In this document: piece after piece, positions 17,068 through 24,331 of the stretch
How positions within the stretch are numbered: position 1 is the stretch's first letter
Layout: every line of letters starts with the position of its first letter
From: Bacteroidota bacterium
Lineage (GTDB): Bacteria > Bacteroidota > Bacteroidia > Chitinophagales > LD1
Reading direction: 5' to 3'
Length of the DNA: 64,000 nt
NCBI GenBank assembly: GCA_026391075.1
Contig: JAPLES010000080.1
Coordinates: forward strand, 1-64,000
The notes under the pieces: generated by a model
Told to the model about the DNA's origin: nothing
Seen by the model: only the letters and a program-made list of their open reading frames with translations
Databases searched by the model: none
Program-made: the position numbers and the translations under genes

Positions 17068-18408
17068 ATGAATTCTTCTATCCTCATTATCGAAGACAAC
17101 CCCGAGTTTCTATCGCTTATTTCGCGCATCATTACGAAAGAGGGATTTCAAACTCAACCTGCACATGATGCCACAACAGGTTTAAAAATTTTAGACAAAG
17201 AAGAAATTGCAGCGGTGATTTGCGATGTGAGTCTGCCTGATTACAACGGAGTGAAACTGGTTGAAACTATCAAATCGAAATTTCCTTTCATTGAAATTAT
17301 TGTGCTTACCGGTCACGGAAGTATTGAAGACGGAGTGCAGAGTATGAAGAATGGTGCGTTTGATTACTTAGTAAAAGGAACAGATAACATGCGGCTGATT
17401 ACAATCTTGAATAAAGCGATTGAAAAATCGGAAATGCAGAGACGCATTTATCAATTGGAAAAAACCGTTTCAGAGAAATACAGTTTCGAAAATATTATTG
17501 GCGAATCGGCTGCTTTAGAAAAATCAAAAACACTTGCCAACAAAGTAGCGCAAACAGATGCGAATGTTTTATTGCTTGGTGAAACAGGTACCGGTAAAGA
17601 AGTTTTTGCGCAGGCAATTCATTATGCCGGAAAAAGGAAACTGAAACCATTTGTGGCGGTTAACTGTAGTTCGTTTGGGAAAGAAATTTTAGAGAGCGAA
17701 TTGTTTGGCCACAAAGCTGGTGCGTTTACTGGAGCTATAAAAGACAAGCGAGGCTTTTTAGAAGAAGCAAACGGAGGAACTATTTTCTTAGATGAGATTG
17801 GCGAAATGAATATTGACTTGCAGGCAAAATTATTACGTGTGTTGGAGTCGCAGGAGTTTTACAAAGTAGGCGATTCGAAGCCAACGAAGGTAGATGTGCG
17901 CATTATTGCGGCTACCAATCGCAATCTTGAAGTTGAATCAACCAAAGGAAATTTTCGTTCTGATTTATTTTATCGTTTGTCGGTTTTTCAAATTCAATTG
18001 CCCTCGCTTAACGAACGCATGGAAGATTTGGAAGCGCTGGTGAAATACTATTTGAAGTACCACGCCACCAAAGCAGCAATGAAAATTCCGAAGACGGGTA
18101 AGGAATTTATGGAAGTCCTAAAGAAGCACCAATGGAAAGGAAACATTCGTGAACTAAAAAATATAATTGAACGTGCCATGATACTTTGCGAAGGTGAATT
18201 GCTACCCGAGCATTTACCTTTTGATTTTACTTCGCCTGTAAGCGATACGCAAATCACTTTCAACTTAGCCGATATAGAGCGTCAGCATATTATTAAAGTG
18301 CTTAGGCACACAAGTAATAACAAAACAGAATCAGCGCGATTGATGGGAATCGGCTTAACAACGCTTTATCGCAAGTTGCAGGAGTATGGATTGGAAGTGG
18401 CTTCTTAA
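17068..18408 (+). CDS. Sigma-54-dependent response regulator (NtrC family)
   Basis: A 446-residue transcription activator with all three NtrC-type domains. Receiver (1-120): acidic pocket E9-D10 and phospho-acceptor D53 in VICDVSLPDYNG. AAA+ ATPase (about 140-380): Walker A GETGTGKE at 171-178, sigma-54-contacting GAFTGA at 218-223, Walker B TIFLDEIGE at 238-246. The Fis-type helix-turn-helix is at about 400-446 (TESARLMGIGLTTLYRKLQE). No histidine kinase is adjacent (the nearest is 40 kb away at 57947), so it is an orphan here. It starts 166 bp after the PNGase F-like gene, and a T9SS cargo gene follows 17 bp downstream and may be co-transcribed. Target promoters are unknown. Confidence 0.94.
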   Translation: MNSSILIIEDNPEFLSLISRIITKEGFQTQPAHDATTGLKILDKEEIAAVICDVSLPDYNGVKLVETIKSKFPFIEIIVLTGHGSIEDGVQSMKNGAFDYLVKGTDNMRLITILNKAIEKSEMQRRIYQLEKTVSEKYSFENIIGESAALEKSKTLANKVAQTDANVLLLGETGTGKEVFAQAIHYAGKRKLKPFVAVNCSSFGKEILESELFGHKAGAFTGAIKDKRGFLEEANGGTIFLDEIGEMNIDLQAKLLRVLESQEFYKVGDSKPTKVDVRIIAATNRNLEVESTKGNFRSDLFYRLSVFQIQLPSLNERMEDLEALVKYYLKYHATKAAMKIPKTGKEFMEVLKKHQWKGNIRELKNIIERAMILCEGELLPEHLPFDFTSPVSDTQITFNLADIERQHIIKVLRHTSNNKTESARLMGIGLTTLYRKLQEYGLEVAS

Positions 18409-18425
18409 ATCATTTTAACTACTCA

Positions 18426-20048
18426 ATGAAAAATCAATTCAAATTTCTTCTTGTCGCGTTTAGTCTTTTGTCAATTACAATTTCTGCGCAGCAAAATGTG
18501 GTAGTTGTTAGCCGTTGTGGGGGAACAGATACAGTAACTATTCCTTCGATAGTTGATAATGATGCTGATGGAATGGACGATGCGCTTGAGCAGCAATTGC
18601 TAAATTATTTCATGCCTACTGTTATTCAATTTGATGATGAAAGTTGTCCGGGTCCTGCCTTAAACGGCACAGGTGATTCTAATTTAATTGTGTGTCACAT
18701 TTATCCTTTGCCACAGCAGTACAGTTTTTCAAGTAGTCTTGATTCAGTGCTTACACATCCTACTGCAATTGTTCCAAAGAAGGGTTTGGCTATTGGAATG
18801 ATTTGGTACGCGCCATTGATAAAAGTGAATACCGCTTTGCTTTATGGCAAAGATTGCGGAGCAGCAGGACATACTGCCGATGTGGAAGGATTTAATTTTT
18901 CGTTGAAATATATAGGAGCAGATACCGTGGCAGGATGGATGTATGATACCGACATGCAGCATTGGATGGGCGGAACAATTCAAACTGTTTCACATGCAAG
19001 CACGTTGTGTGAACACGTAGAAACGCTTCCTTACAAGAGCGCTTTAGTTCCGAGCGGAGTTGATACTGTTTATGCTTCGCCCGATAAGCATGGAAATTAT
19101 TTAAGCATTGGCGCTTGCGGAAGTTCGTTCATCTGCAATCCCGGTTGCGGAGGAATTCCTTCAAAGAAAAATGTGCAGAACATAAACATAGGCGAACCGA
19201 ATGCCTCACTGGTTAGCGACCTTGGAAATATTTATGCGGCATACAGCGGCAATGATCCATGGGGGAATTCAAATTTTCTTTCAGCTAACAGCGGAAATGC
19301 CGGAACTATTAAAGCTAAAATGTTGTTGCCGCTAACAAGTGATTTTGAAACTGGCAGCACGCTTACTTCACAAATTCAGATTTGCGATATCTACAGTGGA
19401 TGTTTTTCGGCAGGTTCAGCCGGTCTTGTTTATACCTGTCCTGGTGCTTCGTATACTTTCTACGGTGATACTTTAAACACAGCTGGCACATATTACCATA
19501 CTCTTACCACTACTTACGGCTGCGATAGTTTAATTGCGTTAACGCTGCGGATTGACACTTTACCTACTGTAAGTTTCAATTTTTCGAACGGTACCATTCC
19601 ATTGGGAAGTGGGGCAATAATGCTGACAGGAGGAACCCCTACCGGTGGAGTGTATTCAGGTAATGGAGTTAACGGAATTTTTTTTTATCCTGATTCGGCC
19701 GGAGTAGGCACGCACATTATTTCTTATACCTATACTGATTCACTTGGTTGCAGCGATTGGGCAACTGCCGCACTTCAAGTTGTTATTACAGGAATTGAAG
19801 CGCAAGGGGCAGAACACGCTGTTTTATTTTATCCGAATCCGGTAAGGCAAATTTTGCAACTGCTTTCACCTAAAATGAATGAAGCATTTACACTTTCATT
19901 CTTCAACGTGGAAGGTTCGCTGCTTAAGAAAGTTCAGTTGCAAAACAATCAGCAAACCGTTGATGTATCAGCATTACCGAAAGGTTTGTATGCCGTGCAA
20001 ATTACTTCGCCTAATAAAAGTTTGGTGAAAAAATTGGTGATACAATAG
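18426..20048 (+). CDS. Secreted protein, possible Vps62-like domain, T9SS type A sorting domain
   Basis: A 540-residue exported protein with signal peptide 1-21 (ending ISAQ). Residues about 35-300 contain pieces that recall Vps62-like domains (LLNYFMPTVIQFDDE, CEHVETLP, ASPDKHGNYLSIGACG), but I am not sure. Residues about 325-380 form a Cys-containing repeat (CPGASYTFYGDTLNTAGTYY). Residues about 385-445 hold a glycine-rich module (TGGVYSGNGVNGIFFYPDSA) that recurs three times in the protein at 30244. The T9SS sorting domain is at about 470-540 (VLFYPNPVRQILQL, ALPKGLYAVQI, ending VKKLVIQ). The function is unknown; a carbohydrate or protein-binding surface role is a guess. It is probably in one transcript with the regulator gene 17 bp upstream. 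Confidence 0.72.
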   Translation: MKNQFKFLLVAFSLLSITISAQQNVVVVSRCGGTDTVTIPSIVDNDADGMDDALEQQLLNYFMPTVIQFDDESCPGPALNGTGDSNLIVCHIYPLPQQYSFSSSLDSVLTHPTAIVPKKGLAIGMIWYAPLIKVNTALLYGKDCGAAGHTADVEGFNFSLKYIGADTVAGWMYDTDMQHWMGGTIQTVSHASTLCEHVETLPYKSALVPSGVDTVYASPDKHGNYLSIGACGSSFICNPGCGGIPSKKNVQNINIGEPNASLVSDLGNIYAAYSGNDPWGNSNFLSANSGNAGTIKAKMLLPLTSDFETGSTLTSQIQICDIYSGCFSAGSAGLVYTCPGASYTFYGDTLNTAGTYYHTLTTTYGCDSLIALTLRIDTLPTVSFNFSNGTIPLGSGAIMLTGGTPTGGVYSGNGVNGIFFYPDSAGVGTHIISYTYTDSLGCSDWATAALQVVITGIEAQGAEHAVLFYPNPVRQILQLLSPKMNEAFTLSFFNVEGSLLKKVQLQNNQQTVDVSALPKGLYAVQITSPNKSLVKKLVIQ

Positions 20049-20059
20049 GAGAAGAAAAA

Positions 20060-20965
20060 TCAGAGACTACTTTTCTTTCCGTTTAAATATTCTTTGTAAA
20101 CCTCGCGCACAATTCCATCGCCTAAACCAACTTTAGGAATGAAAATCTTTTCTGCCTTCATCCATTTCATGACCGTTAAAAATATTTCTCCGGCAGGAAC
20201 AATAACATCGGCACGGTCGGGATTCAAATCAAATTTTTTGATGCGGTCGTCAAAACTGTATTGCTTCAACTCTTCCACAATGTCGTTCAGCTTATCGATG
20301 GTGAGCGGCTTATCGGTTTTTAGCTGCGCCATTTTCGAAATGCGATTGATGTTTCCACCTGACCCAATCATACTCACCTCGCGCATGCGCAAGGTTTTAT
20401 CGTGCAGCCAGTCTTTCATTTTTTTCCACTCAAGTTTCGAAACTGTTTTTTGCAACAGTCGAATAGTGCCTATGCGAAAAGATTTTGCACAATCCACTTT
20501 TCCGTTTTTGAAAACGGTAATTTCTGTGCTACCACCACCTACATCCACGAACACACAGTTCTTCGCCATTTTTTCACGCACTGCTATTTGGCTATTGAAA
20601 ATGATATGCGCTTCGGTATTTCCGCTGATGAGTTCAATGTTGATGCCTGTTTGCTTTTTTATTCTGCGGAGAATTTGTGCTCCGTTGCTGGCTTCGCGCA
20701 TGGCACTTGTTGCACAACCTTTATAATGCAACACTCCGTTTGCACGCATGAGATGTTTGAATGCAATCATTGTATCTACGAGTTGCCTGATGGTAATTTC
20801 AGGAATGTTGTGATTGCGAAAAGCATTTCCACCTAAACGAACGGGCACGCGAATGAGCGCGCTTTTTTTGAAGATAGGTCCTTCGCCATTTTGCAAAACA
20901 TTTTCAATCAGCAAACGAACTGAGTTGGAACCGATATCAATAGCTGCAAACCGCCTTATTTCCAA
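20060..20965 (-). CDS. ppx: Ppx/GppA family exopolyphosphatase
   Basis: A 301-residue cytoplasmic phosphatase of the ASKHA fold. The phosphate-1 motif is FAAIDIGSNSVRLLI near the N-terminus, and the second nucleotide or phosphate loop is CVFVDVGGGSTEITVF around 138-153. It has only the two ASKHA lobes and lacks the HD-like C-terminal domain of long E. coli Ppx, as do many bacterial members. It sits just downstream of ppk1 on the same strand, which supports a polyphosphate-hydrolysing role over pppGpp hydrolysis, though dual activity is possible. A 160-bp gap with an inverted repeat separates the two genes. Confidence 0.88.
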   Translation of the reverse strand: MEIRRFAAIDIGSNSVRLLIENVLQNGEGPIFKKSALIRVPVRLGGNAFRNHNIPEITIRQLVDTMIAFKHLMRANGVLHYKGCATSAMREASNGAQILRRIKKQTGINIELISGNTEAHIIFNSQIAVREKMAKNCVFVDVGGGSTEITVFKNGKVDCAKSFRIGTIRLLQKTVSKLEWKKMKDWLHDKTLRMREVSMIGSGGNINRISKMAQLKTDKPLTIDKLNDIVEELKQYSFDDRIKKFDLNPDRADVIVPAGEIFLTVMKWMKAEKIFIPKVGLGDGIVREVYKEYLNGKKSSL

Positions 20966-21054
20966 GTGGAATTATTTTTTTGAAAAGTAGTTTCAGTTGG
21001 GAGAAATTGAAAGAGGAGTTTTCAACTATGAAATGTGCAAGTGATAGAACTTGG

Positions 21055-21117
21055 TCTGCACCGAAGGTTAGACCGAGCTATGGTGCAAACTAAATTTCGT
21101 CTAACCTTCGGTGCAGA
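21055..21117. repeat. 19-bp inverted repeat between ppk1 and ppx
   Basis: Arms TCTGCACCGAAGGTTAGAC (21055-21073) and its exact reverse complement (21099-21117), with a 25-bp spacer. There is no T-run, so it is more like a dispersed palindromic element than an intrinsic terminator, although it sits in the ppk1-ppx intergenic gap where it could attenuate transcription of ppx. Confidence 0.7.
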
Positions 21118-21124
21118 AGTAGTG

Positions 21125-23161
21125 TTATTTCTTGAGATAATTATAGATAGCCTCCTGCGAGCGCAAAGGTCTTTTGTTTAAAGTAACGCGATGTTCATTT
21201 TTGAGTAAAGGGTCTATAACGCGCGCTTTCACATTATCCTTCCACTGTATTTCCATCGTGTCACGAATTTCCTTTTGAATTTTCCTATCATAAACAGGGC
21301 AACTTACTTCAATACGCGAATCAAGATTTCGCGTCATCCAGTCAGCAGAAGAAAAATAGTAAAGCGGTTCGCCTTCGTTTTCAAAAATGAAAATGCGCGA
21401 GTGCTCCAGGTATTTATCGACTATGCTGATTACTTCGATGTTCTCACTCATTCCTACCACACCGGCAACAAGCGCACAAATACCGCGAACAATAATTCTG
21501 ATTTTTACTCCTGCTTTAGATGCTTTGTAGAGTTGCTCAATCATTTCCTCATCAACCAAACTATTCATCTTTAAAAAGATGGAAGCGTGTTTTCCTTTTT
21601 GTGCCACATCAATTTCATTTTCAATGAAACGTAGAAATTTTTTGCGTGTAGAAAGAGGAGAAAGAATCAAATGTTTGAACGAATGCACCTTGTAATTACG
21701 TTCAAAAAATTCAAAGGTGTGTTCTACTTCATTAGTAATTTTAGTATCGGCAGTAAACAGAGCATCGTCTGAATAAACCTGAGATGTGGACTCGTTGTAA
21801 TTTCCTGTAGTGAGATTTGCGTATCGAACATTTTTTCCGTTTTCGTTGCGCGAAATCAAACAGAGTTTTGCATGTACTTTCAAACCAGGCACACCGTAAA
21901 TAACTTGGATACCTTCGTCTTGCAATTGTTTAGCCCAACGAATGTTGGCTTCTTCGTCAAAGCGCGCCTGCACTTCTACCACGGCAACAACGTGTTTGCC
22001 ATTTTTTGCAGCATTAATCAAAGCGTTAATCACACGTGAGTTTCGCGCTACTCGATACAAAGTAATTTTTATGCTCTTCACATTCGGGTCAATGGCAGCT
22101 TCGCGTATCAATTCAATAAAGTGCGCGAAGTTTTGATAGGGATAATGCAACATCACATCCTGTTTTTTCAAAACTTCGAAATAACTTTTGTTGATAGGAA
22201 GAAGCGGATGTGCAAGCGGTTTTTGTTTTTCATATAGCAGGTTTTTATCGCCCACTCTCGGAAAGTTCATGAAGTCTTTAAAGTTGTGGTAACGACCCCC
22301 CGGAATCAGATTATTCAAATCCTGTAATTTCATTTTCGATTTAATGAAGGCAAGCAAATCGCGCGAAATACGATTGTCGTAAACAAAGCGAACCGCTTTT
22401 CCTTTCTGCCTTGCTTTTACACCTTTCGAAATTTTATCAATGAAGCTTTGCGAAATATCGTTGTCAATATCCAACTCGGCATCGCGCGTTACTTTAATAG
22501 TGAACGCTTCAATAGTTTTAAACTGAAAGGTTGAAAACACTTCAGGCAGGTTATAACGAATAATGTCATCGAGCAAAATGATATACTGATTCTGATTGTG
22601 CGAAGGAAGAATCACGAATCTATCAGTAGAATCAGAAGGAACTTCTACCAGTGAATATTGTTTGGTTTTTCCATTGGTTAGTTTAATGGCAAGGTAAATT
22701 ACTTTATCGCGCAGATAAGGAAACTGTTTCACCTGATTGAGCATTATAGGCACCAGTGAAGGACGAACATGTTCACCGAAATAACTTTTTACAAACTCTC
22801 CTTGTGCTTTAGTAAGTTGCGTTTCGTTAATGATAAAAACTTTGTTGCGTCTTAACTCTTGCTGAACAGAATTGTAAATTTCATCAAAACGTTTTCCTTG
22901 GCGTACTACTTCATCGTGCACTTCCTGCAAAACCTTTTTGGGTTTGCTGTACACATCGCGCACTTTTTTGCCGAGTTGCGAAATGCGTTTCACGGTGGCT
23001 ACACGCACACGAAAAAACTCATCCTGATTGTTGCTGAAAATTCCGAGAAAGCGCAAGCGCTCCAACACAGGAACAGAATTGTCTGTAGCTTCCTGCAATA
23101 CACGTTCATTAAAACTGAGCCAACTTATTTCGCGGTTTATTAACCTGTTCTTCTTTGCCAT
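21125..23161 (-). CDS. ppk1: Polyphosphate kinase 1
   Basis: Makes inorganic polyphosphate from the ATP gamma-phosphate. The 678-residue length and motifs fit PPK1: N-terminal RLINREISWLSFNERVLQEA, IFSNNQDEFFRVRVA, the autophosphorylated histidine H430 in GLKVHAKLCLI, and the second active-site histidine H587 in YLEHSRIFIF. The four domains (N, head, C1, C2) are all covered, with no truncation. It is first in a ppk1-ppx pair on the minus strand. Polyphosphate turnover supports stress survival and phosphate storage. Confidence 0.96.
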   Translation of the reverse strand: MAKKNRLINREISWLSFNERVLQEATDNSVPVLERLRFLGIFSNNQDEFFRVRVATVKRISQLGKKVRDVYSKPKKVLQEVHDEVVRQGKRFDEIYNSVQQELRRNKVFIINETQLTKAQGEFVKSYFGEHVRPSLVPIMLNQVKQFPYLRDKVIYLAIKLTNGKTKQYSLVEVPSDSTDRFVILPSHNQNQYIILLDDIIRYNLPEVFSTFQFKTIEAFTIKVTRDAELDIDNDISQSFIDKISKGVKARQKGKAVRFVYDNRISRDLLAFIKSKMKLQDLNNLIPGGRYHNFKDFMNFPRVGDKNLLYEKQKPLAHPLLPINKSYFEVLKKQDVMLHYPYQNFAHFIELIREAAIDPNVKSIKITLYRVARNSRVINALINAAKNGKHVVAVVEVQARFDEEANIRWAKQLQDEGIQVIYGVPGLKVHAKLCLISRNENGKNVRYANLTTGNYNESTSQVYSDDALFTADTKITNEVEHTFEFFERNYKVHSFKHLILSPLSTRKKFLRFIENEIDVAQKGKHASIFLKMNSLVDEEMIEQLYKASKAGVKIRIIVRGICALVAGVVGMSENIEVISIVDKYLEHSRIFIFENEGEPLYYFSSADWMTRNLDSRIEVSCPVYDRKIQKEIRDTMEIQWKDNVKARVIDPLLKNEHRVTLNKRPLRSQEAIYNYLKK

Positions 23162-23245
23162 AGTCGTGGTCTGCCACTAAAATAGAAGAATACCTGAGAG
23201 CATAAAACGATTTAAATCAGCTGTAGTAAAAATTTAACGCAAGGT

Positions 23246-23374
23246 TCATATCCAAATGCCATTGGATAAGCGGTGTTTAGTGCGACCACGACAGTCCTTT
23301 TTTACGTTGCATGATTCAGATGCAAAGAGGATTAGTGCGAGAGAAAGAAGAAGAACTGCCTTTAGCTTTTTCAT
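23246..23374 (-). CDS. 42-residue envelope-type micropeptide with KKDCRGRTKHRLSNG motif
   Basis: A short frame from ATG at 23374 to TGA at 23246. It has a hydrophobic N-terminus (KAVLLLSLALILFASESC) followed by a basic tail with a second cysteine (NVKKDCRGRTKHRLSNGIWI). It fills the otherwise unexplained gap between ppk1 and the SixA-like gene, and coding direction agrees with both. The cysteine at residue 22 could be lipidated, but the residues before it (SES) are a poor lipobox. I recall small Bacteroidota proteins with a similar Lys-Asp-Cys-x-Gly ... Asn/Gly tail, but cannot confirm this without a search. The function is unknown. Confidence 0.6.
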   Translation of the reverse strand: MKKLKAVLLLSLALILFASESCNVKKDCRGRTKHRLSNGIWI

Positions 23375-23401
23375 TGCAATTATTTAACGAAGCTAACTGC
23401 C

Positions 23402-23896
23402 TTAAATTGTTTTTGGAGTTAAAAATTGCTTGAGTTGGCAAGGCGTTTTTCGTTGAAGTTCCCAATCATCATTTTCGAATTCTAACCAAACTACTCCGGT
23501 GGTTGGCACGATATCAATCTCCTTTTTCAAAAAATGATTAGCAAGAAGAGTGATACTCGGATTGTGACCTATAACAATCAACTTTTCAATTTCCTTATTG
23601 GTTTCACGAACAACTTCCAGATAATCTTCGGCACTTGATTCATACAGGCGCATATCAAAAACAATTTTGTTGAAATCGTATTTCAGTTTCTCGCAAAAGA
23701 ATTCAGCGGTTTGTTTGGTGCGCAACGCAGGCGAACACAAAATTAAATCGGGCTGAAGCCCGAGTTCTTTCAAATGATTCGCCATGTTTTTGGCATCATC
23801 GGTTCTGTCTTTTCTAAGCGCGCGGTCAAAATCGCGCTGACCTAATTCAGCCAGATTTGTTTTGGTATGACGTATTAAAACGAGTTCTCTTTTCAT
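23402..23896 (-). CDS. SixA-like histidine phosphatase
   Basis: A 164-residue member of the histidine phosphatase (phosphoglycerate mutase-like) superfamily. The catalytic RHT motif is at 9-11 (LVLIRHTKTN, with H10 phospho-accepting), and the second conserved region is LILCSPALRTKQTAEFF. The C-terminal catalytic His is in VIGHNPSITLLAN. The size fits SixA-type phosphohistidine phosphatases, which act on phospho-His proteins. The specific target here is unknown. It is on the same strand as ppk1 and the micropeptide gene, but gaps make one operon uncertain. Confidence 0.88.
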   Translation of the reverse strand: MKRELVLIRHTKTNLAELGQRDFDRALRKDRTDDAKNMANHLKELGLQPDLILCSPALRTKQTAEFFCEKLKYDFNKIVFDMRLYESSAEDYLEVVRETNKEIEKLIVIGHNPSITLLANHFLKKEIDIVPTTGVVWLEFENDDWELQRKTPCQLKQFLTPKTI

Positions 23897-23927
23897 AATT
23901 GATAACAGTTCGATAATTGAAAGTAAT

Positions 23928-23935
23928 TATTTTTG
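23928..23935 (+). promoter_or_regulatory. Candidate -7 box (TATTTTTG)
   Basis: Exact TAnnTTTG match ending 6 nt before the ATG at 23942. It overlaps the TTG codon that would extend the downstream frame, so it supports 23942 as the start. Confidence 0.45.
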
Positions 23936-23941
23936 AAGCGA

Positions 23942-24271
23942 ATGAAACGCACCTCTTTCATACAGAAAAATTTTGCTTTTGTCTTTACAGCAATTGTATT
24001 GTTTACTGTGAGTGTGCGCGAAACTCACTTTCTGTTTGCGGAACATCATGAAACTGATGAACACTGCCAAAATCACTTACACAGTCAAGACGAACATTCG
24101 CACTGTTCGGTTTGTAAATTTGACATTTCCTTTTTTACCGATGAAATTCTTGCTCCCGAGAATACAACTTTAGTTCTTGTTGAAACAAAACAGATGGATG
24201 GCTATCTGTCGATTCATCTCCTATCTTCTTCCCTTCAAGTTTCATTGCGCGGACCGCCAGCATTGGCTTAG
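23942..24271 (+). CDS. Small His/Cys-rich secreted protein upstream of a TonB receptor
   Basis: A 109-residue protein with one N-terminal hydrophobic segment (FAFVFTAIVLFTVSV), then a dense metal-ligand stretch at about 35-58: HHETDEHCQNHLHSQDEHSH, then C55-S-V-C58. The C-terminus ends SLRGPPALA, and an RGPP or RAPP ending is a feature I associate with small Bacteroidota and proteobacterial metal-related DUF2946-like proteins. The TonB receptor at 24332 starts 60 bp downstream. A role in zinc or copper handling at the envelope is inferred from the ligand content and the neighbour. The ATG at 23942 is preferred over the TTG nine bases earlier because of the promoter-like box. Confidence 0.7.
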   Translation: MKRTSFIQKNFAFVFTAIVLFTVSVRETHFLFAEHHETDEHCQNHLHSQDEHSHCSVCKFDISFFTDEILAPENTTLVLVETKQMDGYLSIHLLSSSLQVSLRGPPALA

Positions 24272-24331
24272 TCCGTCTCAATCAGCGCATTTACGCGCTA
24301 TTATTTTTTACTTCTTATAAAATTTGATGCA

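Noticed and set aside
20139-20836. Two overlapping plus-strand ORFs of 195 and 144 residues
   Set aside because: Shadows of the ppx gene; no domain or start context.
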